A stretch of DNA of 64,000 nucleotides, taken from Nostoc edaphicum CCNP1411 (lineage in GTDB: Bacteria; Cyanobacteriota; Cyanobacteriia; Cyanobacteriales; Nostocaceae). Of the stretch, positions 32,810 through 42,225 are shown in pieces. The translations under genes were made by a program, and so were the position numbers. The stretch is from positions 6,719,001-6,783,000 of the forward strand of contig NZ_CP054698.1 of assembly GCF_014023275.1 (NCBI RefSeq), read 5' to 3'. Position 1 is the stretch's first letter. Each line of letters starts with the position of its first letter. The notes below the pieces were generated by a model. It did not search any database. It saw only the letters and a list, made by a program, of their open reading frames with translations, and was not told the origin of the DNA.

Positions 32810-33418
32810 TTACCAAATTTTGCTCATCCGTAGGATAAATCCTGGTAATTCTGGATTGCCACTAATTACTTCGGGATTATCCAAAATTTCAACTTCTCGA
32901 GTCGGACGGTAAATGTAGACTTTTCGATTCTGCCGATCAATTAACCAGCCTAGTGATGCACCGTTATCGATGTACTCCTGCATTTTGTCTTGTAATTTTA
33001 TCAGGCGATCACTCAAGGAGCGTAACTCAATCACAAAGCTTGGACAAATTGGTGCAAATGAAGCTTTTTGTGCATCTGTTAAGGCGTTCCAGCGCTCCAG
33101 TTCAATCCAAGAAGCATCAGGGGAACGCATCGCTCCATTGGGTAGCGTAAAACCTGTACTGGAGTCAAAGCCTATGCCAGTGCCATCTTGTTCAGTCCAA
33201 TTCCCAAGCTGTGCAGCAATGTTAAAGTTACGGTTGCCCGTATCTGAAAAAGCTGGTGGCATAATGATGACTTCCCCATTAGCAGTACGCTCAATTCGCA
33301 AATCTCCATTGGCTTGGCAAAATTCGTAGAACTGCTCATTTGTCATCTGTACAAGGGAGGGGAAATTTACCGTTAGGGGTGTGCTTTCAGTTTGAATTAG
33401 CAGCGTGGTCATTTTCAT
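32810..33418 (-). CDS. Uma2-family (DUF820) putative endonuclease
   Basis: A 202-residue Uma2 protein with a PD-(D/E)XK-type fold. Typical segments are MTNEQFYEFCQANGDLRIERTANGEVIIMPP at the start, SPDASWIELERW in the middle (catalytic-type D), FVIELRSLSDRLIKLQDKMQEYIDNGASLGWLID (E and K positions) and the C-terminal strands with YRPTREVEIL. Cyanobacteria carry dozens of such genes; their function is not established, and a mobile-element or restriction link is suggested by the fold. It closes the aroK-xisHI accessory patch. Confidence 0.88.
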   Translation of the reverse strand: MKMTTLLIQTESTPLTVNFPSLVQMTNEQFYEFCQANGDLRIERTANGEVIIMPPAFSDTGNRNFNIAAQLGNWTEQDGTGIGFDSSTGFTLPNGAMRSPDASWIELERWNALTDAQKASFAPICPSFVIELRSLSDRLIKLQDKMQEYIDNGASLGWLIDRQNRKVYIYRPTREVEILDNPEVISGNPELPGFILRMSKIW

Positions 33419-33516
33419 TCCCTAGCTTCAGCCGAATGATTTCAATTCTAGAGGTTTGAAGGAGCGATCGCTTGCTTGTTGTGTCGGGTAATCTGGCAAC
33501 AGTGATTTATTTAGTA

Positions 33517-35217
33517 TCAGTTATTCCGAACACTACCATCAGGCATAATAGTTTTACAGAATATTGCTCCTTCCAGATTTGCACCATCTAAAATCGCACC
33601 TTCCAAATTGGTATTAGTTAGATTAGCATTACTGAGATTTGCATAACTTAGGTCAATATACTTTAAAATTGAATTACTTAAGTTTGTGTTAGATAAATTA
33701 ACTCTACTTAAATTAATTTTTGTGAAAAAGATATTAGATAGATTTGCACCCGAATCAAGATATATAGCTTTTGATAAATCACTACCATTAGGAAAAACAG
33801 TTTGCGAATTATAAAATGCTCCTACTAAATTAGTATTAGTCATGATGCTATAGCTAAGATCAGCATTACTTAAATTAGCACCACCTAAATAAGCCTTAGC
33901 AAGGTTAGCACCTATTAAACTTGCACCTTTTAAATTGGCATCACTTAAATGAGTATTGCTAAGATTGGATTCATTAAGGTTTGCACCACTCAAATTAACA
34001 TGATTCATGTAAAGACCGCTTAAGTTAGCTCTACTTAAATTAAGAGAGTGTAAATCTCTGCAAGATAAAAGATATTTGTGATGTCCAGATAAATCTACTC
34101 CAGAGGTAATTGGGATAGCTTGAGATAAATCAACGTTTGCAGGAAAAATTGTTTCTGAACAGTAAACTGCTTCAGTAAAATCAACTCCAGTTAAGTTAGC
34201 TTCGCTGAAATTGGCACGCATTAAATCAGTCTTACTTAGATTTGCATTTATTAATTTAGCTCTAGTAAAATTAGCTTTACTTACTATAGCTCTTGCTAAA
34301 TTGGCATTAATTAAATTAGCTTCCGTGAAGTCTGCATCTGTTAAGTTTGTTAAAGCAGAACCATGTTCAGCCACGTCGAATTTAGCACCTTTTAAGTTTG
34401 CTCTTCTTAAATTAGTTGATTTAAAAGATGAGCTGCTCAAGTTGCTTTCTTCAAGATTAATACCTTCTAAGTTGGCATTTTGGAAAAAAATATCAATTAA
34501 CCAAGCACCGCTCAAATTTGCATTACTTAGATTTACGTCTTCTAAAAGACCATTCCATAGTTTTATACCAGGAAGCTGTACACTACTTAAATCGGCTCCT
34601 CGCAAATCAGAAAGCCTTAATTCAACATAACTGAAATTATTTGTAAAATCTCGTTCTCCTAATGCGTAACGTTGCAACAAAATATCTTTAATCGCAGCAG
34701 GATTACAATTGTCGTTGCAAATATGACCACTTGGCATAATCGTGTTGCATAAAATAGCCAACCTTAATTCTGGAGAACCACTTGTTTTCGCAATCTCAGC
34801 ATTACTTAAATTAGCGTTTTTAAGATTTGTATCCTCAAAACTTGTATCAACTATTTCTGCATTTTCTAAATTTGCGCCTTCTAAATTTGCACCTTCTAAA
34901 CTGCTTTCCAAGATTTTACAGTTTGTTAATTTTGCTCTTTTTAAGCTGGCATATTGGAAATTGCATTCAGTTAAATCGACATTACTCAAATCTGCTTCAT
35001 CTAGCATTGCGTAACGTAGGTTTGCTCTCTCTAAATCAACTCCTTTAAAAATAGCTCGTTGAAGATTAGCTCCATGTAACTCCGCATTTCTTAAATTAGA
35101 GTTGCTTAAATTAGCCCTGCTCAGGTTAATACCTATTAAGTTGGCATTCTTTAAACTAATGCCAATAAAATTTCTTTCCCCAGAGGCATACTGTCTGAGT
35201 AATTCTTTAATATCCAT
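33517..35217 (-). CDS. Pentapeptide-repeat protein, 566 residues
   Basis: Nearly the whole protein consists of A(N/D)LSN-type pentapeptide repeats, which fold into a right-handed quadrilateral beta-helix. Repeat blocks are interrupted at intervals of roughly 110-170 residues by short segments such as LLQRYALGERDFTNN and by NSQTVFPNGSDLSKA-type insertions, suggesting several separate coils. The N-terminus (KELLRQYASGERNF) is a helical cap common in cyanobacterial members. No catalytic or membrane domain is attached. Function is unknown; some relatives mimic DNA and protect gyrase. Confidence 0.92.
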   Translation of the reverse strand: MDIKELLRQYASGERNFIGISLKNANLIGINLSRANLSNSNLRNAELHGANLQRAIFKGVDLERANLRYAMLDEADLSNVDLTECNFQYASLKRAKLTNCKILESSLEGANLEGANLENAEIVDTSFEDTNLKNANLSNAEIAKTSGSPELRLAILCNTIMPSGHICNDNCNPAAIKDILLQRYALGERDFTNNFSYVELRLSDLRGADLSSVQLPGIKLWNGLLEDVNLSNANLSGAWLIDIFFQNANLEGINLEESNLSSSSFKSTNLRRANLKGAKFDVAEHGSALTNLTDADFTEANLINANLARAIVSKANFTRAKLINANLSKTDLMRANFSEANLTGVDFTEAVYCSETIFPANVDLSQAIPITSGVDLSGHHKYLLSCRDLHSLNLSRANLSGLYMNHVNLSGANLNESNLSNTHLSDANLKGASLIGANLAKAYLGGANLSNADLSYSIMTNTNLVGAFYNSQTVFPNGSDLSKAIYLDSGANLSNIFFTKINLSRVNLSNTNLSNSILKYIDLSYANLSNANLTNTNLEGAILDGANLEGAIFCKTIMPDGSVRNN

Positions 35218-35457
35218 AACTCAAATAAAGCGCTTCTTAACACCACTAACAATATCTCCTTGTAAAATAGATACTGCTACCATTACTGTTATTGCTGTGT
35301 TATCTACACAACAAGCAATCATATTTTTACAAATTCAATCAGATTGCTAGAGTCATTTTAGTACAAATATACTCGACTTTGGCATCAGAGATTGTGAGGA
35401 GTTACAAAGTCTTCTACACTGACTGAAATAGGTTTTAACTCTCAACGGCGGCTCCTC

Positions 35458-36354
35458 ATGACGGTCAACGATTCTGAATACATCAGACAAACTGAAGCCA
35501 CTCGTGTGCGTGTACTAAGCGAAGCACTACCTTATATTCAACAATTCGCCGGTCGCACAGTTGTTGTCAAATATGGTGGCGCAGCGATGAAAGATAGCAC
35601 ACTCAAAGACAAAGTTATCCGCGACATTGTATTCTTATCCTGCGTGGGCTTGCGTCCGATTGTAGTCCACGGCGGTGGCCCAGAAATTAACAGTTGGTTA
35701 GATAAGCTAGGCATCGAACCACAATTTAAGAATGGTCTGCGAGTCACTGATGCCGCCACAATGGATGTGGTGGAAATGGTTTTAGTTGGTCGAGTTAATA
35801 AAGAAATTGTCGCGCTAATTAATCAAGCTGGTGGATTGGCTGTAGGACTTTGCGGTAAAGACGGTAATCTATTTACAGCCCGTCCCCAAGGTCAAGAAGG
35901 CATCGGTTTTGTGGGGGAAGTCAGCAATGTTAACATCAAGATTTTGGACACCCTCGCTAGCAATGGCTATATTCCGGTAGTGTCCAGCGTCGCCGCAGAC
36001 GAAACGGGACAAGCTTATAACATTAATGCTGATACTGTAGCCGGAGAAATAGCCGCAGCATTAGGAGCAGAAAAGTTAATTTTATTGACCGACACCAGTG
36101 GAATTTTAAAAGATTACAAAGACCAATCTACTTTAATTCCGAAAGTAGATATCCGCGAAGCCCGCCAGTTGATTGCTGATGGTATTGTTAGCGGTGGGAT
36201 GATTCCCAAAGTAAGTTGTTGTGTGCGATCGCTTGCTCAAGGAGTCCGTGCTGCACACATCATTGATGGTCGCATTCCCCACGCCCTATTACTGGAAATC
36301 TTTACTGATGTTGGGATTGGGACAATGATTCTGGGTTCGCAGTTTACCTCTTAG
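35458..36354 (+). CDS. argB: N-acetylglutamate kinase
   Basis: A 298-residue amino-acid kinase: VVKYGGAAM near residue 38, [11 protein letters not shown] near 68, [17 protein letters not shown] near 92, and [25 protein letters not shown] near 180. It phosphorylates N-acetylglutamate, the controlled step of arginine synthesis. The N-terminal helix ([25 protein letters not shown]) is the extension found in arginine-sensitive hexameric enzymes regulated by the PII protein in cyanobacteria. The start ATG is at 35458; there are no operon partners. Confidence 0.97.
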   Translation: MTVNDSEYIRQTEATRVRVLSEALPYIQQFAGRTVVVKYGGAAMKDSTLKDKVIRDIVFLSCVGLRPIVVHGGGPEINSWLDKLGIEPQFKNGLRVTDAATMDVVEMVLVGRVNKEIVALINQAGGLAVGLCGKDGNLFTARPQGQEGIGFVGEVSNVNIKILDTLASNGYIPVVSSVAADETGQAYNINADTVAGEIAAALGAEKLILLTDTSGILKDYKDQSTLIPKVDIREARQLIADGIVSGGMIPKVSCCVRSLAQGVRAAHIIDGRIPHALLLEIFTDVGIGTMILGSQFTS

Positions 36355-36440
<86 letters not shown>

Positions 36441-36477
36441 GTAAAAAGTTCTCCTACTGCTCACCCACTTCCCTAGC

Positions 36478-36634
36478 CTACGGTGTATACACAAGTTTAC
36501 TCACTTGGTTTATGCGTCAGTTTTACCCCACCCTAACCCTCCCCTTGCAAAGGGGAGGGAACAAGATTTTCCGGTTTCCCCCCAATACATCGGGGGGATT
36601 AAGGGGGGTAATTCAACTTGTGTATACACGGTAG
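36478..36634. mobile_element. 157-bp MITE with 20-bp inverted ends and 10-bp target duplication
   Basis: The ends are CTACGGTGTATACACAAGTT and the reverse complement of CTACCGTGTATACACAAGTT (one mismatch). The element is flanked by the direct repeat CTTCCCTAGC (36468-36477 and 36635-36644). The interior has a CCCTCCCCTTGCAAAGGGGAGGG hairpin and a CCCCCC...GGGGGG palindrome. The right copy of the duplication overlaps the stop codon of the minus-strand gene that follows. Confidence 0.85.
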
Positions 36635-36639
36635 CTTCC

Positions 36640-37053
36640 CTAGCGGGGATAGGTAATAATAATCCGCGATCGCCGCCCGCCACTAAATGGTGTCCGACGC
36701 CATGAATTATTGATAATCACCGGATTAACTATGGTTGAGTCTCGAATTGACGGATTAACCAGAGTTGGATTAATCAGGGTGGAATTTCTCACATTTTGCC
36801 TGAATTGGGGATAGGAATAATCGCGGAAATGATTGCGTTGTGGCATTAATCCTGTTGCTGGGTCTACAGGCATAGGTGTAGGAATCGGACTACCATAAAT
36901 AAAGGAACCGACAGATGGCGATTGCCTAACTCCATAACCGCCATCAATCACGATCGCACGCTGGGCGGAAGCTGGAGCAATGGTTACACCCATCACTGCT
37001 AAAGTCATACCTGCTAGGAGCCAATTCAGTTGTGAATGCTTGATTTTCAACAT
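36640..37053 (-). CDS. Exported hypothetical protein
   Basis: A 137-residue protein with a Sec signal peptide (HSQLNWLLAGMTLAVMGVTIAPASAQ). The mature part is rich in proline, asparagine and arginine, with a NSTLINPTLVNPSIRDSTIVNP near-repeat (split at about residue 100) and a basic end. No domain was recognised. The stop codon (36642-36640) lies inside the target duplication of the adjacent MITE, so the insertion fell at the very end of the gene without altering the protein. Confidence 0.65.
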   Translation of the reverse strand: MLKIKHSQLNWLLAGMTLAVMGVTIAPASAQRAIVIDGGYGVRQSPSVGSFIYGSPIPTPMPVDPATGLMPQRNHFRDYSYPQFRQNVRNSTLINPTLVNPSIRDSTIVNPVIINNSWRRTPFSGGRRSRIIITYPR

Positions 37054-37222
37054 ATTTTGCTCACCCGCATAAGATACCGGAATTTTTAATCAGAAAATAG
37101 TCGCAGCTACTTACTTAAAATTTTAGAAGTTTATCCACTTTCAGATTGCCAGCTTTTGAAAAGATTCCAAAAAGATTGCTGGCATTGGCAAAATGAAAAT
37201 AGTGCTAATTTTTGTATAAGAC

Positions 37223-37765
37223 GTGAGTGCAGAAAGTTTAGAAATTGCTAAAACCCACTACCAGACTGGAAAAATTGCCTTTGAAAATGGGCAATACCGC
37301 GAAGCTGTAGAAAATTTAGAAAAGGCCAGCGCCCTTTTAGCTCGTAATTCTCGGCTTGGGGGCGAAGTAGAAATTTATCTGGTGACAGCTTATGAAGCAG
37401 CTGGACGCACCGATGATGCGATCGCTCTTTGCGAAAGACTCAAACGCCATCCCTATTTTGAAACCAGCAAACAAGCGCGACGGATGCTTTACATCTTAAA
37501 AGCACCAAAGCTGAAAAGACCCAGCGAATGGATGACCGAAATCCCTGATTTGGCCGCACTACCCGATAATGAACTTAAAATTTCTGTAGCTGCTAAGTCC
37601 ACTAAATCTTCTGTTAAGCAAAAACCTAAACCTACGGAGCCAGAATTCGTTGATCTCAGTCAGGTCAATACCAGAGATAATCGCTTTATCTGGGTGGCGC
37701 TAATTGCCATTGGTTTAACCATCTCGTACTTGCTTTGGTTGAATTTCTCTGGAACCCCTAGCTGA
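37223..37765 (+). CDS. TPR protein with C-terminal membrane anchor
   Basis: A 180-residue protein from a GTG start. Residues 5-90 form about two tetratricopeptide repeats (AKTHYQTGKIAFENGQYREAVENLEKA, then EIYLVTAYEAAGRTDDAIALCERL). A proline/lysine-rich linker leads to a single C-terminal membrane helix (FIWVALIAIGLTISYLLWL). It is probably a tail-anchored scaffold protein. It resembles conserved cyanobacterial TPR proteins, but the partner is unknown. DUF3153 follows on the same strand after about 300 bases. Confidence 0.82.
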   Translation: MSAESLEIAKTHYQTGKIAFENGQYREAVENLEKASALLARNSRLGGEVEIYLVTAYEAAGRTDDAIALCERLKRHPYFETSKQARRMLYILKAPKLKRPSEWMTEIPDLAALPDNELKISVAAKSTKSSVKQKPKPTEPEFVDLSQVNTRDNRFIWVALIAIGLTISYLLWLNFSGTPS

Positions 37766-37785
37766 TATCAATTTTGGATTTTGGA

Positions 37786-38011
37786 TTGAATTGGGGATTG
37801 GGGACTAGGGACTGGGTACTGGGAAGATTTGAATGAGGATTCAGACGCAAACCAAATTCTTACTCATATTTTCTTCCCCAGTACCCAGAGTGACCAAAAT
37901 GGTGTTCCAGGAAGTTCAAACAATACTAAGAAGTCAAGATTGGTTAAAAAGTTTGACTTTTGAGGAGATTTATAGTTATGAATTTTTCAACTTTCGGAAA
38001 GATTTTTTTGT
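37786..38011. other. Spacer with a GGGGACT-type tract
   Basis: Contains a short GGGGATTGGGGACTAGGGACTGGG tract (37793-37820) and an AT-rich remainder. A short reading frame at 37833-38030 has no supporting features. Confidence 0.4.
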
Positions 38012-38077
38012 GGTTCATCAGACCATTTAGTTTTGTATTGAGAAATATGAAACTAAATGGTCGAAATCGAATGAACC
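38012..38077. repeat. Long inverted repeat in the leader of the DUF3153 gene
   Basis: GGTTCAT (38012-38018) pairs with ATGAACC (38071-38077), and GACCATTTAGTTT (38021-38033) pairs with AAACTAAATGGTC (38050-38062). The structure includes the proposed start codon, so it could hide or expose the start, or be a small palindromic insertion. Confidence 0.6.
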
Positions 38078-38868
38078 GCGTCTTTCCCATGCGAAGCCCT
38101 ATTCTGTGGCTAGTGCTGTTAACATCCCTACTACTTTCTGGCTGTGTAAAGTACGATGTGGGGGTTAATTTTGATAATTCAAATAGTGGTGAACTAGTAC
38201 AGCATATTAAGTTGGGAGAACGATTAACTAGTTTTAGTGGCGATTCTGTATACGAATGGTTAAACAGCATAGAACGCCGCGCCCGTCAACTTGAGGGCAA
38301 AGCGCAACGAGTTTCCCAAGAAGAAATTATTGTCACTATTCCTTTTAGTAGTGGTAGGGAATTGCAAGAAAAGTTCAACGACTTTTTTAACTCCCATGCG
38401 AACCAACCCTCTGAGCCTGTGCAGAGCAAATCTGACTCAGAACTGCCGAAAATTGAATCAAACGTCCTCTTAGAGGAGAACAATTTTTTACTTTTAGTCC
38501 GAAATCGGTTGATTTATGATTTGGATTTGCGATCGCTATCTCTAATTGCCAGCAAAGGTAACGTCTTGACTAATGCTGGTTCAATTCTGGATTTGGAATT
38601 TAGCTTGAAGACTCCTTGGGGAGCCAAAAACATTCAACTAACTGAAACTGCCATAGAGCCAGAAAAAAATGGCAATCAACTAGTGTGGAAACTCCAGCCT
38701 GGCGAGCTAAACCACATAGAGGCTGTTTTCTGGCTTCCTAGTCCTCTTGGTATTGGTGCGTTGTTAATTATCTTGTTTGTCTGGGGAGGATTGTACTTGA
38801 GATACAATTTCATGCCAGATCCCAGAATTCAATTTCCTCCCAAAGCAGCAGCGATACAGGAACAGTAG
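38071..38868 (+). CDS. DUF3153 membrane lipoprotein
   Basis: From the ATG at 38071 the protein is 265 residues. A hydrophobic N-terminus ends in a lipobox (LLTSLLLSGC), and the C-terminus has another membrane helix (PLGIGALLIILFVWGGLYL). The central domain (VKYDVGVNFDNSNSGELVQHIKLGERL) is characteristic of DUF3153 proteins, conserved in cyanobacteria and plastids with unknown role. Frames extending upstream to 37960 would run through the inverted repeat and place an extra hydrophobic segment before the signal, so the inner start is preferred; the true start remains uncertain. Confidence 0.8.
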   Translation: MNRVFPMRSPILWLVLLTSLLLSGCVKYDVGVNFDNSNSGELVQHIKLGERLTSFSGDSVYEWLNSIERRARQLEGKAQRVSQEEIIVTIPFSSGRELQEKFNDFFNSHANQPSEPVQSKSDSELPKIESNVLLEENNFLLLVRNRLIYDLDLRSLSLIASKGNVLTNAGSILDLEFSLKTPWGAKNIQLTETAIEPEKNGNQLVWKLQPGELNHIEAVFWLPSPLGIGALLIILFVWGGLYLRYNFMPDPRIQFPPKAAAIQEQ

Positions 38869-38874
38869 ACTATA

Positions 38875-39270
38875 TCATCTGTTAAATTTTGTTAGCGAAG
38901 CCGATGGAGAATGCATCGGCTTTTTTAATTTACATTCAGACTGTTGTTCGCTACCATACCAACGTTCAGCAAGTGCATTGAGTTGATGAAGCACATCAAT
39001 TAATTCTTGGCCGCGTTCTGTAAGACCGTAAGTGACTTGAGGTGGGATAGTTGGTTCATACTGGCGATAAATAATTTCTGCTGCCTCAAGCATTCTGAGT
39101 CTTTCCGTCAGCATTTTGGTTGAGATGCCCTCGACTTGGCGCTTCAATGCACCAAAGCGAGTAGGTCCACTATTACCCAACACCCAGAGTATATACATTG
39201 TCCAGGGCCCTGATAATAAGGACATCAAAATACTTATTGGGCAAGCATCAGGATTTTTAGAAGCAGACAT
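38875..39270 (-). CDS. HxlR-family transcriptional regulator
   Basis: A 131-residue winged-helix regulator. CPISILMSLLSGPWTMYILWVLGN begins with the conserved cysteine near residue 9, followed by RFGALKRQVEGISTKMLTERLRMLE (recognition helix) and a YGLTERGQEL wing. The conserved cysteine is used by relatives such as YodB and HypR to sense quinones and other electrophiles. The gene is divergent from azoR, and operator-like palindromes lie between them, so it probably controls azoR and itself. Confidence 0.9.
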   Translation of the reverse strand: MSASKNPDACPISILMSLLSGPWTMYILWVLGNSGPTRFGALKRQVEGISTKMLTERLRMLEAAEIIYRQYEPTIPPQVTYGLTERGQELIDVLHQLNALAERWYGSEQQSECKLKKPMHSPSASLTKFNR

Positions 39271-39295
39271 CGATAAATTAGCCAAAATTATCCGG

Positions 39296-39338
39296 TAGTT
39301 ACTTTATGGTAACTACTTTACTTTAGTAACTAGTTACT
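39296..39338. promoter_or_regulatory. Operator-like palindromes between HxlR regulator and azoR
   Basis: Two inverted repeats share the half-site TAGTTAC/GTAACTA: TAGTTAC-N6-GTAACTA at 39296-39315 and the perfect palindrome AGTAACTAGTTACT at 39325-39338. Their placement and repeated half-site suggest binding sites for the HxlR-type regulator. Confidence 0.65.
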
Positions 39339-39419
39339 TTTAGTATCTAATGTAATGCTTTGAAATAAAGACTCAAAAAAAGTAAAAGCAGTAAATTCTA
39401 GCTAATCAGGAGATATTTG

Positions 39420-40037
39420 GTGGTAAACATTCTACATATTGATTCCAGCCCCCGTGCTGAACGATCGCACTCAAGAGAACTATCTAAGGAATTTGTCAGT
39501 GCTTGGAAAGCAAAGCATCCTGAAGATGCGATCGTCTATCGAGATTTAGGGCATTACCCAGTTCCTCACGTTGATGAAGCTTGGATTGCGGCGGCATTTT
39601 CCCCACCAGAAACCCATACCCCAGAATTAACTCAGGCAATTAGGATTTCTGACGAACTGGTTGATGAGTTTTTGGCAGCAGATCGCTACGTCTTTGGAGT
39701 GCCAATGTACAACTTTAATATACCTTCCACTTTTAAGGCTTATATCGACCAAATCGTTCGCATTAACCGGACTGTTGCTTTAGAAGCTCAAGGTTTTAGA
39801 GGGTTAGTCGAGGGTAAAAAGGCAGTTATCATCACAGCCCGCGGTGGTGACTTTAGCCCGACATCTCCTGCTTCTGCATACGACTTCCAAGAACCCTACC
39901 TGCGGACGATTTTCGGTTTTATTGGGATTACAGACATTCAATTTATTAACGCTAACAGCCTGAATGAGGGTGATGCCCGTACCCAATCTTTATCAGAAGC
40001 ACGGGCAGCAATTCAAGATGCGATCGCCCAGTGGTAA
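39420..40037 (+). CDS. azoR: FMN-dependent NADH-azoreductase
   Basis: A 205-residue flavodoxin-like quinone/azo reductase. The FMN phosphate-binding loop is near the N-terminus (HIDSSPRAERSHSREL), with VFGVPMYNFNIPSTFKAYIDQIVR and ITARGGDFSP as further family segments. It reduces quinones by two electrons, and azo dyes, with NADH. The GTG at 39420 is preferred because AGGAG lies seven bases ahead; a TTG at 39417 is also in frame. The divergent HxlR regulator suggests induction by quinone or electrophile stress. Confidence 0.92.
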   Translation: MVNILHIDSSPRAERSHSRELSKEFVSAWKAKHPEDAIVYRDLGHYPVPHVDEAWIAAAFSPPETHTPELTQAIRISDELVDEFLAADRYVFGVPMYNFNIPSTFKAYIDQIVRINRTVALEAQGFRGLVEGKKAVIITARGGDFSPTSPASAYDFQEPYLRTIFGFIGITDIQFINANSLNEGDARTQSLSEARAAIQDAIAQW

Positions 40038-40043
40038 TGTGAT

Positions 40044-40183
40044 GCGGGGCATTGGGCATTGGGCATTGGGCATTGGGCATGGTGCATGATGAGTTATTCT
40101 TCCCCTCTCTCTTCCTCCCCTGCCTCCCCTGCCTCCCCTGCTCCCCCTACTCCCTACTCCCTACTCCCCACTCCCTCATCCCC
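40044..40183. repeat. GGGCATT and CTCCCCTGC / CTCCCTA tandem tracts
   Basis: Five GCATTGG units (40044-40081) are followed by CCTCCCCTG repeats and ACTCCCT heptamers up to the pdxH stop. Confidence 0.85.
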
Positions 40184-40828
40184 TCAAGGAGACAATCGCT
40201 CAATATTCCAAGTGCCATTATCTAAACGCCTGTAGAGTAAGCGATCGTGCAGACGGCTAGGGCGTCCTTGCCAAAACTCAATTTCTGTGGGTATCACTCG
40301 TAAGCCTCCCCAATGGGGCGGTCGGGGGATTTCCTCATTTTCATATTTGCTATTAAACTCTTGCAAGCGCCGCTCTAAGACTTCTCGGCTTTCTATCACC
40401 TCGCTTTGATTAGATACCCACGCACCCAAGCGACTCTTACCAGGGCGACTTTCAAAATACTGGTCAGACTCAGTTTCGGAAACTTTCTCCACATACCCCA
40501 CAATTCTGACTTGACGTTCCAGTTCTGCCCACCAGAAGACTAAAGCCGCCTGGGGATTTTCTGCCAGTTCTTGCCCTTTATGACTGTTGTAGTTGGTGAA
40601 GAAGGCAAAGCCCCGTTCATCAAAATCCTTAAGTAAAACCATTCTGGCAGAGGGCTTACCATCTGGTGTGGCAGTGGCAATGGTCATGGCATTGGGTTCA
40701 GGAAGTTGTGCTGCGATTGCCTGATCGAACCATTTTTTAAATTGGATAAAAGGATTGAGGTCTACTTCGAGTTCGCTCAAACCTTCCAAGGTGTAGTCCT
40801 TACGAAGATCAGCTACGGTTTTGTCCAT
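40184..40828 (-). CDS. pdxH: Pyridoxamine 5'-phosphate oxidase
   Basis: A 214-residue FMN enzyme with the expected order: a [27 protein letters not shown]-terminus, [33 protein letters not shown] (FMN and substrate binding), a [19 protein letters not shown] segment, [13 protein letters not shown], and the C-terminal signature [15 protein letters not shown]. It makes pyridoxal 5'-phosphate from pyridoxine or pyridoxamine phosphate. Length and motifs are complete. Confidence 0.96.
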   Translation of the reverse strand: MDKTVADLRKDYTLEGLSELEVDLNPFIQFKKWFDQAIAAQLPEPNAMTIATATPDGKPSARMVLLKDFDERGFAFFTNYNSHKGQELAENPQAALVFWWAELERQVRIVGYVEKVSETESDQYFESRPGKSRLGAWVSNQSEVIESREVLERRLQEFNSKYENEEIPRPPHWGGLRVIPTEIEFWQGRPSRLHDRLLYRRLDNGTWNIERLSP

Positions 40829-40943
40829 TATGATTTGTTTCCTTACTATCAGATACGCTTATATATATCTTTGTTAAAAATATCTATCATGATGATCAGT
40901 GCCATCATGAATTTTACAGAATATCTAAAATAGGTTGCATCAG

Positions 40944-42029
40944 ATGCGCCGTTCGGCCTCCCTTCAACGCCTGTTAATTTATGGTCTGAGTGGCCCAATT
41001 ATCGCCCTTAATGTCTGGCTGCTGTCTGTGCTTTTTCGCTATTTTCAGCATCCCATTACTGTCTTGAGCATTGCGACGATTCTGGCTTTTCTCCTAAATT
41101 ACCCGGTTCAGTTCTTTGAACGTGCCCGGATCACCCGCACTCAGGCGGTGATCATAGTTTTACTTGCAACATTAACCCTGTTTGGGATTCTGGGCGTCAC
41201 CCTAGTGCCGTTGATCATTGACCAAACAATCCAACTGTTAAATAAGATCCCTGATTGGTTAACCGCCAGTCAAGCAAACCTAGAGCAGTTTGAGATCCTG
41301 GCAAAGCAACGACGCTTGCCAATTGATCTGAGAGTTATAAGCAGCCAAATCAATGCCAACATTCAGAATTTGGTACAACAGCTAGCTTCTGGTGCAGTGG
41401 GATTTGCTGGGACATTGCTCTCAGGATTACTTGACATAGTGTTAGTGATTGTGCTTGCCTTTTATATGCTTTTATATGGCGATCGCGTCTGGTATGGTCT
41501 GATCAATCTTTTACCCTCTCATATTGGAGATCCCCTCACTACATCCTTACGCCTAAATTTCCAGAACTTCTTCCTCAGCCAGTTGTTGCTAGGTCTATTC
41601 ATGGTGGTAACTCTAACACCTATTTTCTTAGTGATGAAGGTACCCTTTGCCCTGTTGTTTGCCATATTAATCGGTATCTCAGAACTCATTCCCTTTATCG
41701 GGGCGTTTCTCGGCATTGGTCTGGTGACGATTTTAGTACTGTTGCAAAATTGGTGGTTAGCAGTTGAAGTTGCTGTGGCGGCAATTCTCATGCAGCAGGT
41801 TAAAGATAACCTCTTAGCTCCCAGGTTACTCGGCAACTTTATTGGACTCAATCCCATTTGGATTTTTGTAGCTATTTTGATGGGATTTGAGATTGCTGGG
41901 TTGTTGGGAACGCTTGTTGCTGTTCCCATTGCTGGTACTATTAAAGGCACTTTTGATGCGATCAAGAGCGGTAAGTCGGGTGACTTTGTATCAACTGTCA
42001 CTATTCCCCATGACTCGCCTCCAGATTAA
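40944..42029 (+). CDS. AI-2E family transporter (PerM/YdiK type)
   Basis: A 361-residue membrane protein with about eight hydrophobic helices: one early pair (IIALNVWLLSVLF, ITVLSIATILAFLLNYPVQFF), a long soluble stretch near residues 95-155, then a C-terminal cluster with family segments PFALLFAILIGISELIPFIGAFLGI and VKDNLLAPRLLGNFIGLNPIWIFVAIL. Members were first linked to autoinducer-2 export, but many act as ion exchangers or unknown transporters. An upstream TTG at 40935 adds three residues. Confidence 0.9.
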   Translation: MRRSASLQRLLIYGLSGPIIALNVWLLSVLFRYFQHPITVLSIATILAFLLNYPVQFFERARITRTQAVIIVLLATLTLFGILGVTLVPLIIDQTIQLLNKIPDWLTASQANLEQFEILAKQRRLPIDLRVISSQINANIQNLVQQLASGAVGFAGTLLSGLLDIVLVIVLAFYMLLYGDRVWYGLINLLPSHIGDPLTTSLRLNFQNFFLSQLLLGLFMVVTLTPIFLVMKVPFALLFAILIGISELIPFIGAFLGIGLVTILVLLQNWWLAVEVAVAAILMQQVKDNLLAPRLLGNFIGLNPIWIFVAILMGFEIAGLLGTLVAVPIAGTIKGTFDAIKSGKSGDFVSTVTIPHDSPPD

Positions 42030-42225
42030 TGTCAAAAGTTGCACATTCTGATCTCACAATTCACAATAGTGATTGATTACAAATTTCAGAAGATACTGCC
42101 AGCAGGCAATTCTGATTAAAAGAAGTGCAAGCTAATGTATGAACTACACGCTTTGCCAATAGTCAATGAGTTTACTGTTGAATTTAAAGTCTTTTGATTC
42201 TCATTAATTAATTTAGAACCTGTTG

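Noticed and set aside
34211..35350. Several plus-strand reading frames opposite the pentapeptide-repeat gene
   Set aside because: They are antisense shadows of the periodic pentapeptide code, which removes stop codons on the other strand.
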